A stretch of 64,000 nucleotides of DNA from Iris pallida (lineage: Eukaryota; Streptophyta; Magnoliopsida; Asparagales; Iridaceae): assembly GCA_029216955.1 (NCBI GenBank), contig JANAVB010015600.1, forward strand, positions 27,767,352-27,831,351, written 5' to 3'. This document shows, piece by piece, positions 9,664 to 19,315 of the stretch. The notes beneath the pieces are model-generated. The model was not told the DNA's origin, did not search any database, and saw only the letters and a list, made by a program, of their open reading frames with translations. Position 1 is the stretch's first letter, and every line of letters begins with the position of its first letter. The translations under genes were made by a program, and so were the position numbers.

Positions 9664-12641
9664 TCAGAATGACTTCAAGCCCATTTTACATGTCGAGTCA
9701 TCGACCAGCTGGCGCTTGAGGCCCTTGGTGAACGGATCCGCCAGATTTTCCTGACTCCGAACATCAATCACTGCAATTACACCTCTCTTAATAAGATCGT
9801 GTACTGCCCTGTGCTTTAACCGCACAGTCCTCTTCTTTCCGTTGAAAAGGTCATTTTATGCCACCGTCGCAGTCGCCTGGTTGTCGCAGTATATCGGTAT
9901 TGCCGGTATTTGCGCCCCAACCACTGGAAGATCATACATGAGCTCCCGAAGCCATTCTGCTTCCTCGGCTGCGGTATCAGGTGCAAAGAACTCGGATTCC
10001 ATGGATGACCGCGAGAGCATAGTCTGCTTCTTCGACTTCCACGATATAGTAGCACCACCCATTGTGAAAATGAATCCACCTGTGGACCTCTCGCTCTCCA
10101 CCTCTGAGCACCAGCTGGCATCACTGAAGCCTTCCACTACCGGCGGATCTCCGCTGTAGTACAGTGCATATGTCTGAGTCTTCTTGAGATATCTCATAAC
10201 CCGTTTCACAGCTTTTCAGTGTTCAGCACCTGGGTTGCTCGTGAAACGACTCAGCATTCCCACGGCGAAAGCTATGTCAGGCCTTGTGGCAGTAGTAGCA
10301 TACATCAAACTTCCGATTACGCTTGAATACTCCAGCTGCCTGACGCTTTCCCCTGAATTAGGCTTCAGCTTCAGATCACACCTGTACGGCGTATCGATCC
10401 CTGGAAGATTCTGATACCCATAACGAATGATCATTTTCTCAATATAATGAGACTGTGACAGCGCTAGTCCAGTGTCTGTCCGGATGATCTTGTTCCCTAA
10501 GATCACATCAGCTTCCCCCAAGTCCTTCATACTGAACTTGCTCGAGATGAATTTCTCTGTCTCCGTGACACAGCTTATATCTGTACCTAGTATAAGCATG
10601 TCGTCCACGTACAGACAAACGATCACACTCCTCCATCAGCGAACTTCGTGTAAACACACTTGTCCGTCTCGCTGACCATGTAGCCATTTGACCTTATAAC
10701 TTTGTCAAATTTCTCATGCCACATCTTGGGAGCCTGTTTAAGACCGTACAAAGATTTCACAAACTTGCAGACTTTGTCTTCAAGACCCCTGATGAGAAAT
10801 TCCTCTGGCTGTTGCATGTAAATCTCTTCGGTCAGCTCGCCAATTAGGAAAGCCGTATTCACATCCATCTGATGTATCACCATCTTATGTATTGCTGCGA
10901 GAGCAATCAACATTCTGATGGTGGTCATCCGGGCTACTGGAGCATACGTGTCAAAATAGTCAATCCCCTGCTTCTGAGAAAACCCCTTGGCTACCAACCT
11001 AGCCTTGAACTTGTCAATAGTTTCATCTGTTTTCATCTTCTTCTTGAAGATCCGTTTGCATCCTATGGGTTTCGCTCCTTCAGGAAGATCAACCAACACC
11101 CAAGTGTTATTTGAGGTGATGGAATCAATTTCATTGTCAATCGCCTCCTTCCAGAAAACCGCGTCTCTGGTCTTCATCGCCTCATCATATGTAAGCGGAT
11201 CTGCTTCCACATGATAGGTGACAAAGTCACTTCCGAAGTCCTTCGGCCTCCTCACACGCTTAGCTGACGGCTCAGCTTGTTCTGGTTCAATCGTTGTTTC
11301 AACATCTTCTTGGACCACATCTTCATTGAAGACTTCAGTTTCCTGCGCACCCTCATTGTTCTCCGGTATATCCGCAAGAACAATATTCTTGTGCCTTGTA
11401 AATTTGTCTTCAAAATATTCTGCGTCGCGAGATTCAATGATATGATTTGACTCAATATCAAGAAATTTCCGAGCATCACTCTTCTCGGCATACCCCAAGA
11501 AGATCGTCTTAGTAGTCCTTGTCCCAAGCTTCTGAATCTTCAGATCTGGAAGCTTGACATATGCCAGACACCCCCACACTCGAATGACATTCAAGTTAGG
11601 TCTGACCTTGAACCAGAGTTCATGAGGAGTAACGTCTGAAGTTGCATGAGGCACTCTATTTAGAATAAAAGTGGCCGTCAATGCAGTTTCACCCCAGTAG
11701 CACTTAGGAAGGCCAGCAGTCAACAACATTGAGTTAATCATCTCTGTTAACGTCTTGTTCTTCCTCTCTGCTACTCCGTTTGATTGAGGAGAGTACGGTG
11801 CCGTAGTCTCATTGACAATTCTATGTTCTTTGCAGAACGATACGAATTCATGAGACCTGTACTCCCCACCTCGATCACTTCTTATTCTTTTGAGTTGTTG
11901 TCCAGTCTGCCGCTCAGCTTCGGCTCTGAACTTCTTGAACTTCTCGAATGCTTCGTCTTTAGCCTTCAGCAAGTAGACGAACGCATACTTTGAGAAGTCA
12001 TCGATGAAGGTTATGAAATACTTCATCCCGGCCTTTGTAGAGAACTGTTTGAAGTCACAGATATCTGAGTGTACTAACTCCAGAAGATCTGTACTTCGAT
12101 TAACCCGAGGAAAGGGTTTCCTTGTGATCTTAGTTTGAGCACAAACTTCACATTTCTCTACCTTACTCCCATATTTGGAGATAAGTCCTAGACTAGACAT
12201 TCTGTTTATTCGTTTACAATGAACATGTCCTAGCCTATTATGCCACAACTCAAGAGTATAAGCAGAATGAGTGACTTCATTAATTACATTAATTACATTG
12301 GACTGATTTACAAGCTGAATTTTGAACATTTCTTCGGTATAAAAAGCTTTTCCGAAATATGTTCCTTTGATAGACATCACCATCTGTCCAGCATTGATGT
12401 CCATTCTGAGGCCTGCGTTGCAGAGTAGGCCTCCTGAGATCAGGTTCTTGGCGATAGCAGGTACGTGCTTCACGCCTTGAAGCGTCAAAGACTTGCCAGA
12501 AGTCAGCTTCAATACTACCGTCCCAATCCCGAGCACTTCAGCTTGTGCCTGGTTCGCCATCATAACCACTTCAGAAGTAGGTGTGTAGGTGGTGAACCAC
12601 TCCTTACTGGAGCAGACATAGCAGGAGGCTCCAGTGTCAAC
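9664..12641 (-). pseudogene. Element C pol polyprotein (PR-INT-RT-RNase H), broken
   Basis: Read on the minus strand. An aspartic protease motif VDTGAS follows gag directly. Then come the GAG-pre-integrase motif LELWHNRLGHVHC, integrase with SDICDF, FIDDFSKYAF, RSDRGGEYRS and NGVAERKNKTL, RT with GCKRIFKKKMK, QMDVNTAFLIGEL, LYGLKQAPKMWHEKF and CLYVDDMLILG, and RNase H with GFSDASWC, MESEF and CDNQAT. The C-terminal FTKGLKRQLVDD and stop at 9664 match the family end. Lesions are an in-frame TAG at the gag-pol border (12642), a frameshift at about 10624 just before YVDD, a Trp-to-TGA at 10216, and a stop or deletion near 9853. The 648-codon central stretch is intact. Confidence 0.92.
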
Positions 12642-13580
12642 CTACCAGTCAGAGTCAGTCCTTACCGCATCAACCTGCGCAATCATAGCAACAACGTCAG
12701 TGATCATAGATACCTTACTAGGTTCTCCTTGCTCTGATTGCTTGGTCTTTGCTCTGCACTCATTCTTAAAGTGGCCCTTCTTGCCACACTTGAAACAAGG
12801 CATCTGAGACTTTGGCTTCTTTTTCTTGAAAGAAGTTCCCTTGACTTTCAGATTGTCAGGGTCCTTCTTCTTGCTGTGGAAAGCCGCCTGCTTTCCCCTT
12901 GGTTCCTTGGTTTGAACCAGATTGGCGTTAGCCAATTGCTTAGATAGTGTGTCCACCTCCAGTTGAGTCCGCATCTGGTCCTCAACATAGATTTTCTGTA
13001 GGAGATCTTCAAGGGTGATCTCCAGCTTCTTCCTATGCATGTTTGCATAGAACTTGCTCCACCCAGCGGGGAGCTTTGAGACAATCCCTCCAACAACAAA
13101 CTTGTCGGGGAGGGGCATCGCCTCGTCTTCCAGCTTCTGTCGCAGTTTCAGGAACTCCTTCACCTGTGGCAGCATAGACTTTTCGTCCTCAAAGAACCAC
13201 TTGTGATATTTTTCAACCACAAAGATTTTACTGCGGTTCTTGTCTTCTTCGTAGAGTTTTTCTAGAGACTTCCATATGTCTCTAGCGATAGTCTTCTTAG
13301 AATAGGATTCTGCAAGGGAATCTTCCATAACATTCATGATAAGTAGCCTGCAAATACTATTTTCCCTTCTCCATTTTGCTTGAAGTTTAGTAGCCGCGGT
13401 AATTGCGGCAGCAGACCCAACATCTGGAACAGTAGGTTCTTCCTCCAGAAGCACGTGATCTACGTCTTTGAGTTGAAGGGTGAGATAAACCTTCCTCTTC
13501 CAGACTTGGTAATGTTCTCCATCAAACTTTTCTAACTTACAAAAGTCAGAATTGAAGAGTGAAACATTAACGTTTTCCAT
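12642..13580 (-). CDS. Element C gag
   Basis: A 312-codon ORF starts at 13580, only 22 bases after the LTR. It is a copia Gag with the N-terminal KLEKFDGEHYQVWKRKV motif (residues about 16-32), a UBN2-type capsid region with SICRLLIMNVMEDSL and IWKSLEKLYEED, a LysArg-rich stretch, and a CCHC zinc knuckle CFKCGKKGHFKNEC (about 262-275). The ORF stops at TAG right after DSDW, and the protease continues in the same frame beyond it. That stop is probably a Trp-to-stop mutation, although programmed readthrough cannot be excluded. Gag would package element RNA in cytoplasmic virus-like particles. Confidence 0.9.
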   Translation of the reverse strand: MENVNVSLFNSDFCKLEKFDGEHYQVWKRKVYLTLQLKDVDHVLLEEEPTVPDVGSAAAITAATKLQAKWRRENSICRLLIMNVMEDSLAESYSKKTIARDIWKSLEKLYEEDKNRSKIFVVEKYHKWFFEDEKSMLPQVKEFLKLRQKLEDEAMPLPDKFVVGGIVSKLPAGWSKFYANMHRKKLEITLEDLLQKIYVEDQMRTQLEVDTLSKQLANANLVQTKEPRGKQAAFHSKKKDPDNLKVKGTSFKKKKPKSQMPCFKCGKKGHFKNECRAKTKQSEQGEPSKVSMITDVVAMIAQVDAVRTDSDW

Positions 13581-13602
13581 CGTAGCAATAAAGCTTTGAG
13601 AA
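13581..13602 (-). promoter_or_regulatory. Degenerate primer-binding site of element C
   Basis: The 22 bases between LTR and gag ATG include TTCTCAAAGC on the minus strand, a poor match to TGGTATCAAAGC. A loss or mutation of the PBS is likely. Confidence 0.45.
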
Positions 13603-14841
13603 TGTTAGAGCCGGGGCACAATTTTTCGATGGAAAACTGAAATTTCGTAACAATTGTAAAAACAATCGTTATTACGTATCACTTCACAAAAGTTACGTAA
13701 GAGAAATTTCAATTAGTGCTACACTTCACAGAAGGTGCACAAAACGTAACACTTCACAGAAGGTACGTAATAGAAATCCCAGTAGTGCTACACTTCACAG
13801 AAGGTGCACAGAACGTAACACTTCACAGAAGGTACGTAATAGATATTCTACTAGTGCTACACTTCACGGAAGGTGCACAAAAGAATTCTGATAATATCAA
13901 CGCAAACACTTCACCGAAGGTGCGCTAATAGAATCCTGATAAAACCAACAAAGAAGGTGACAGGCGAAAGATGTAAAACTCCTGCTGGGGTGAATAATCA
14001 CCGTTGCTCAAAGCTTTATTCGCCCCACACGAATAGCTTCCAGGAACCAACAAGTTCGTCGGAGAACTTGGAACACTCTGCTCTTCTGACTCCTCGGATG
14101 AACTTGAACTCCTGTGCAAAATGCAACTATGGTACAATACCTCTCCTCTCTCACAGACTCTAAGCACTTGTAAACTTTCTGTCTACTACTTGTGTATATG
14201 TCTAACCTGTGAGAGAGAAGGAGGCCTTATATAAGCCCCTGCAACAACTGCCCGGTTAGCACAATGTTAGGGACGTGGTAGTAACCACCCCGAACATGGA
14301 GCAACCGTTCATAACATGCAAGGACACGTTCTGCTGGAAGTTGTGCCACCAGCGTAATTTGCACTTTACGCACACAGCCCCTTTACGCACCCTACGCACA
14401 CTACGCACACTGCGTTCGCTGCGCACACTGTGCACTCTACGCACGTTGCGTACGCTGCGCACACTGCGCGTGACGATGCTGACGTGCAAAGTGCGCCAAC
14501 AAAACGCCACATTACGCCTCATGAGCCCTTGAGCCCGAGCCCGAGCCCGAGTCCGAGCCCGAGCCCGAGCCCGTGTCCGAGTCCGAGTCCGAGTCGCTAA
14601 GCCCCTACGGGGCTTAGCTCCTATGGAAATAAATTTCCCAAGAGCAAAAAGCATGAATGCTTTAATTGTTGATTTTAGCCTTTTTTCCATTAGAAAAATA
14701 ATCCCACATGGCAAACCCATGTGCACCTACACACCACATGTGCATCTCCAATAATAGCCAAGCTAATATATAGAGATACAATCTCTTTGTTTTTTCCGAT
14801 GTGGGACTAAACCTTTCTAAAGGAAAAACAAAACTCCAACA
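13603..14841 (-). repeat. Element C 5' LTR (1239 bp)
   Basis: It aligns end to end with 7203-8577 except for one block of about 136 bp missing around 14469 and differences in the GAGTCC/GAGCCC hexamer array (14530-14595). Confidence 0.92.
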
Positions 14842-15215
14842 GGTTTCCTTCCAGGCGCAAGCTTTATTATCAAAAAGTCAATGAAATTGGCTATAAAAAC
14901 CACATGACATTCGGATAGTTCTAATTGTTTTCCCCTCTTAGTAGTATCCTGGACAGAAGAACGAGACAATTGGAAGGGTAAATTACCACTAGAGCTTCCA
15001 GAACCAAATGAAGGAAATGATTGAGCTTTGCTCTTGAAACCAAAAATAAATCCAGAACTTGAACCAAACACGGGGCCTTTTTTCACAATTGTCCCAAGGG
15101 AAAACAAAGAGGATCCAAACCCAGTTCCAGGAATCCCTGTGAAGGCATTTTGGCTGCTTGGCAATTGTTGAAATGAACTCACAGGTAAGTGGCTTGGCTG
15201 CATTTGAGTCCTTGA
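14842..15215 (-). pseudogene. Captured host fragment of B: FG/GF-rich ORF (5' part of split ORF)
   Basis: The minus strand encodes a Ser/Phe/Gly-rich segment with GTGFGSSLFSLG, GPVFGSSSGFIFGF and PSFGSGSSSGN motifs, spaced like the FG repeats of nucleoporins or nucleoporin-like CCCH proteins. It continues in frame into 7202-6735 across element C. The FG character is seen directly; assignment to a nucleoporin is inference from composition. Confidence 0.45.
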
Positions 15216-15559
15216 GAGTAGTTGACCACTCTTGCGCTAAGACAGACATCACTGTCTTACCTTCAAGAGTTCTCAGAGTAACATCGTAATATGCTAGTGT
15301 CTCTGGTAGCAACCAGAATAGTTAGAGCCGTCATTTGTGTTGCTGTTTTCCACTTCCCCAAGCTGTTTGCAACCACTGCCTCCAAAAGTTGTCTATTATG
15401 CGAAGCAACCACTCTCGATCTGTGGAGATAGTTCTCTCTCTGCCAATGATAGCAATTGAAGGGGATGTCAGAAGGCCAGGAGCTTCTCCAAACATAGCAA
15501 TTTTCAAAGGTTTTGTGCACAATAATACCAATATACAACAACCATAAGCTTATCAGCCA
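15216..15559 (-). pseudogene. Unidentified captured segment of B
   Basis: Two overlapping minus-strand frames are open over 66-107 codons, for example with IAMFGEAPGLL, IIGRERTIS and TLRSLEGK-like words (TLRTLEGKTVMSVL). These look like real protein sequence broken by frameshifts. I do not recognise the family. It lies between the WD40 and FG-rich fragments on the same strand. Confidence 0.4.
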
Positions 15560-15740
15560 CAGGGTCCTCTTTCAATACCTGGATCCCATATTATGTGTTT
15601 CTGATCCATACTTCCTGTAGCAGCCCAAAGGTAACTTGTTGAAAAGCCAATGCATTCAATGGAGTTTGTGTGAGCATTTAAAGAGCTGACCACCTTCCCA
15701 GTCACTATGTTCACCATATGGACATAGCCATCTTTAGAAC
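15560..15740 (-). pseudogene. Captured WD40 fragment of B (AAMP-like)
   Basis: The minus strand encodes GSKDGYVHMVNIVTGKVVSS, then LNAHTNSIECIGFS, then ATGSMDQKHIIWD. That is a WD40 blade with a typical GH-like start, a structural Ser/Asp and a terminal WD. The wording is very close to what I recall of plant angio-associated migratory cell protein (AAMP) homologues. Only about 60 residues remain. It follows the kinase fragment without a spacer, at KGKDTT/GSKDG, so the junction is a chimera. Confidence 0.65.
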
Positions 15741-16287
15741 CAGTGGTATCCTTTCCCTTTGCAAGCATGGCTTGGCCAATGGGGCTTATGATCCCTATCA
15801 CTCTCGTAAGTCATGTCGCTGGAGAATCATTTTGAAATAGGACATTCCAGTGCAAAGTTCAGCTAAGATGCATCCAAGTGACGAAATATCTATCTTTTCT
15901 TCGTACGAGAGGCCCAAAATAACCTCAGGGGCACGATACGAACGAGACTGTACATAAGAACATAGATGATCTATTTGGAAGCAATTACTGCCAAGGTCAA
16001 TAACCTTCACATAACACCTACTGTAGCTCTTTACCAAGATATTCTTGGGCCTCAAATCACAATGAATTAGGCCAAGATCATGCAAATATTGAAGCGCCTA
16101 CAGACACTGAATTGTAATTGACTGCAACCTTGGCATCGTAAACTATCCCTCTCCTCCAGATTCTCTATTGAACTTGTAAAACTCATATAAGTTTGCCTTG
16201 AGAAGCTCACAAGCTATCAACAAGTGTTCCCGATAATGGAAGTAGTCATAAGCGCAAAATATGATACTTGTCACCAAGATCATGTTT
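15741..16287 (-). pseudogene. Captured protein-kinase fragment of B (plant DYRK type)
   Basis: Reading the minus strand gives HDLGDKYHILRL, LLIACELLKANLYEFYKFNR, HCDLRPKNILV (catalytic loop, with the usual Lys-Pro-Glu-Asn altered to RPKN), VKVIDLGSNCF (DFG region as DLG), YVQSRSYRAPEVILGL (activation loop with the DYRK YxY-like motif), SLGCILAELCTG, and after a frameshift VLFQNDSPAT and TRVIGIISPI. This matches the core of plant DYRK-like kinases such as those at At1g73460 and At2g40120 (from memory). At least one frameshift and one stop near 15820 disable it. No intron is visible across about 180 codons. Confidence 0.8.
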
Positions 16288-16566
16288 GTTAACATAGTTT
16301 GAAAGATTTCTTTTCATCCCATTCCGCTGTTCAACTGGCAAAGCATTCCATTCCATCTATACTTGGCAACACCCTCTAGAAGCTGAAGAACAAAAAATTT
16401 AATATTCATATTCTGAGATTGTTGTAAAATGTGAACCACTTGCAGCCATGTGTTTGGGTTACTTTGCAACTCCCGAAGTATTTGATTTGTTGCTGCCCTC
16501 TCCTCCTTCGATCCGGTGTCATAGAATGTCGTGACGGTGGCCTCGAGGAGAGGTACGTCGTCCGGG
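16288..16566 (-). pseudogene. Captured exportin-1 (CRM1/XPO1) N-terminal fragment of B
   Basis: The minus strand encodes PLLEATVTTFYDTGSKEERA, ATNQILRELQSNPNTWLQVV, HILQQSQNMNIKFFVLQLLE and GVAKYRW, the opening HEAT/importin-beta N-terminal repeats of exportin-1. A 5-bp duplication after TATAGATGGAAT then shifts frame before the recognisable LPVEQRNGMKRN. About 90 residues are covered with no intron. The upstream junction is in frame with the BAH fragment and the downstream one joins the kinase directly. The family call is strong; the copy is a non-functional fragment. Confidence 0.82.
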
Positions 16567-16720
16567 TTCTTCTTGTTATCTTGCTCCCAGATCTTTATAA
16601 TCTTTCCAATGTGCGGTTCCTCTTCGTCTTTCTGGCAGAGGAGGCACAGTCGTACAACATGTACTCGACATACTTGGCAGCCTTTGAGCTCTTCGAAATG
16701 CTGTCTTCATCCGACAACCT
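16567..16720 (-). pseudogene. Captured BAH-domain fragment of B (ASI1-like)
   Basis: The minus strand reads CQKDEEEPHIGKIIKIWEQD in one frame, preceded in another frame by AAKYVEYMLYDC. Together these resemble the start of a BAH domain such as that of plant ANTI-SILENCING 1. The fragment is about 50 residues and contains a frameshift. Family assignment is from remembered motif similarity, so moderate. Confidence 0.55.
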
Positions 16721-17328
16721 CTCGTCGACAGGCACGTCTGTTGCGACACTGTTGCATCGCGGACGGAGACCAATGCTGCCCCTCTACCAATTCTGCAGTA
16801 CGCTACAAAACAATTGGTTCATTCAAACATTCTTCCTTATAGGCATTTCATCGAACATATATGGGACAATTTGGTACTGCTGCTGCGGACACGTTAGCGG
16901 AGCTGTATAATGCTGCAGGTATTGTGGAGACATGGTCGGAGAGCTTTGCAAAGACTGGTGGTACCACGATGAGGACGTGTTCGCGTACGGCTGCAATAGC
17001 GTCTGGTATTGTGGCTGCGAATACTGATACTGCTATTGCAGATGCTGCTTATACTGCACTTGCTGAGGAGAGTTCGGCATAGTCGCATAAGCGAGTAATA
17101 ATCGTAGGGGTCCGACAGTGGCAGAGTCGGTGGCTCCATGGTCAAAAAATATGAAGGATAAACTTCTCTCCGATACTTCATCCAATCATCCAACATTTAG
17201 TTTAGAAGAGTACCTTCGAGAGATAGGAGACTCCTCCACGATCCGGTGGCGAGGATCCTCCGGAAACCCTAGTCGTGAGCTCCAGCTCGAACCTTGACCT
17301 CCACATGCTCCGAACCAGGAATCGTAGG
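16721..17328 (-). pseudogene. Leader and Gln/Pro/Tyr-rich segment of B
   Basis: After the PBS the minus strand has a leader and an ATG at about 17196 (MLDDWMKYRR) and another at about 17141 (MEPPTLPLSDP). It then continues in a shifted frame with Gln/Pro/Tyr-rich sequence such as QPQYQTLLQPYANTSSSWYH. This could be the remains of B's own gag N-terminus or another captured host segment. It has several stops. Confidence 0.4.
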
Positions 17329-17340
17329 GCTTTGATACCA
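17329..17340 (-). promoter_or_regulatory. Primer-binding site of element B
   Basis: The minus strand reads TGGTATCAAAGC two bases after the LTR end, one mismatch from the usual initiator-tRNA-Met PBS. Confidence 0.8.
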
Positions 17341-17342
17341 AT

Positions 17343-17870
17343 TGATAAGACCCCATTCCTGAGAGTCCAGGCAATGGTGAAGATCCAACCATATATGACA
17401 TGATTACCTAATGATACTAAAAAATTGAAGACAATTTTGGAGCGAAAATTAGCTAGGGTTTTGTATTTGAATTTGGGGGAGAAGAAGAAGACATTACAGG
17501 TTCTAAAGAAACTAAATTCAAGAATACCATTCTGCCTACATTTCATTGCTCTCCTTAGTCTATTTATAGACTGTGCTTAGTAGAGGTCAGTAACTAACAA
17601 ACACCAACCACTACCCACTAATTGATTGCTGACTTGTCTAACCAATTGCTGACTGGGTAATTGAATGGCTGACGTGGCCTGCTGAATGTAAACTGGTACT
17701 AATAGTGTGACTGATACTAATGCAGGAATCTAATGTAGAATGCAAAGTGATTTGATACTTGATCTCTAGAGCTCAGTCTCCACCATTGGCTGCTGCTACT
17801 AGCTGATACATTGTTGCACTGGTCGTGTGTCGCTCTGAAGATTAGGATACATTTATAGAGGAATGTATCA
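17343..17870 (-). repeat. Element B 5' LTR
   Basis: Direct copy of 6105-6647 with termini TGATA and TATCA, bordered on the left by the PBS and on the right by A's RT sequence. Confidence 0.88.
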
Positions 17871-19150
17871 GTATCTAACAATACTTTGGTGCTAATGAAT
17901 CTTTCTTAAGAAGCAAGATCTATTGGATGCAAATGGATCTTTAAAAGAAGATGGGAGTTGAGGGCATTGTTGACAAGTTCAAAGCCATATTAGTTGCAAA
18001 AGGATTCTTTCAGATGCAGGAGATCGACTACTTCGACACTTATGCTCCAATCGTTGAAATAATGTCTATCAGAATGATCGTTATTTAAACGGAGGGCTTT
18101 GCGGTCACAGGATTTGAAGACAATCTGCAAGCTCGTAAAATTACTATATGGTTTAAGTAAGCACTCCAAACTCTGGCATGAGAAGTTCGATAAAGTTATA
18201 GATCGAACAAATACAAAATTAGTAAGACTGAAAAATGTATTACCAAGTTTGTTGATGGTAGAGCTATTTGTCTGTATCTATGTGGACAACATGCTAATCG
18301 TGGACACTAACATAGAGAAGGTCCTAGAAACCAAGGAGTTTCTTTAAAATTTAGCATGAAAGACACGAGAGATGCTGATGTGATCCTTGGGATCAAGATA
18401 ATCATGATGTGCATTGTCTCTGGATCACCACAACATGAAGATGCTCGCTAAGTATGGATATCACGATGTTCTTGGGATAGATACTCCATACAATTGTTAT
18501 AAACTGAAATCAAATGAAGGGAAGACCATTAGACATTGGACTACTCTATAATCATCAACAACTTGATGTATGCTATGAGCTACACTCGATCAGATATAAC
18601 ATTTGCGATAGGAATGCTGAGCAGATTCACAAGCAATCCCGACATGGAATATTGGAAAGCAGTAGAGTGAATCATGAGATATCTTAAGAAGACTCTAAAA
18701 TATGCATTACACTATGATGGATATCCTACCATAGTAGACGAATTTAGTGATGCTGGCTGGTGCCCTGAAAAGGGAGAGTGAGAAGCCTACTGGGGGATTC
18801 ACAATTTAGACAAGGAAATGTCATATCATGGAAGTAAAAGAAGCACAAACTGCTCTCACACTCACCCATGGAGTCTGAATTTTATGCACTTGCTGCAGAC
18901 GATGCAGAGTAGCTAAGGAAACATATCTTTAACCATTGATAGGAACTCAGATTCAATCTACTCCAATATATTGTGACAACCAAGCGACCACATATGTAGC
19001 ATCAAACTCCTTCGATAACAAGAAGAGAATGTTAGACTACCTCATAGCTTACTGAATGAGCGCATAACTCATGGCGTCGTTGCTCACGTACCGAGCCAAG
19101 AGAATCTTACATTTTCTTTCACCAAGGATCTCAAGTGCCAATTGGTTGAT
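17871..19150 (+). pseudogene. Element A pol remnant, part 2 (RT and RNase H)
   Basis: Reading resumes after B with degraded versions of NNTWVLV and GCKRIFKK, then KFKA and FDTYAP-like words (about 17970-18050), KLLYGLSKHSKLWHEKFDKV (about 18130) and CIYVDNMLIVDT (about 18272, the YVDD motif with a changed second Asp). A degraded RNase H follows: MRYLKKTLKYALHYDG (about 18680), FSDAGWC, MESEFYAL and CDNQAT (to about 18990). Numerous stops and shifts. Confidence 0.8.
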
Positions 19151-19315
19151 GATACAACAGAGAAAATAGACTTGAGTCTATTTGCCTATGTAGTTCTATC
19201 ATAAAATGTTTGCCATTAGTTCAAAGAAAAATCTAATGAGCAATACACTTTTGGTTGAAAGAAGGATTATAAACATGTTAACGACACAAATATTAGATTG
19301 TCCCATAGGTCAAAT
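19151..19315 (+). other. Element A 3' untranslated region
   Basis: Non-coding between the end of pol similarity and the apparent LTR start. No clear polypurine tract remains. Confidence 0.5.

Larger units (their letters stand above)
7203..14841 (-). mobile_element. Element C: nearly complete Ty1/copia retrotransposon inserted in B
   Basis: The 7.6-kb element has LTRs at 7203-8577 and 13603-14841, termini TGTTAGAG/CTCCAACA, and a perfect 5-bp target duplication GGTTT (7198-7202 and 14842-14846). On the minus strand, gag (13580-12642) is followed by pol (12641-9664) in protease, integrase, RT, RNase H order, which is the copia arrangement. A 1-kb repeat-bearing tail follows pol. The LTR similarity is high, so it is much younger than B or A. 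Pol is broken by about four lesions, so it is not autonomous as read. Confidence 0.93.
6105..17870 (-). mobile_element. Element B: gene-capturing LTR retrotransposon inserted in A pol
   Basis: Direct LTRs at 6105-6647 and 17343-17870 share termini TGATA/TATCA. The flanks GTATA (6100-6104) and GTATC (17871-17875) look like a 5-bp target duplication with one mismatch. A's RT reading resumes at 17871 exactly where it stopped at 6104. The minus-strand PBS lies beside the right LTR and a polypurine tract beside the left LTR. The interior, with C removed, is about 3 kb and holds no recognisable gag-pol. It holds pieces of several host genes, all in the element's sense orientation. Confidence 0.85.

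Noticed and set aside
10872..11993. Plus-strand ORFs of 70-80 codons.
   Set aside because: Antisense shadows of element C pol.
16431..16910. 159-codon + strand ORF.
   Set aside because: Antisense of exportin/BAH fragments; no recognisable content of its own.
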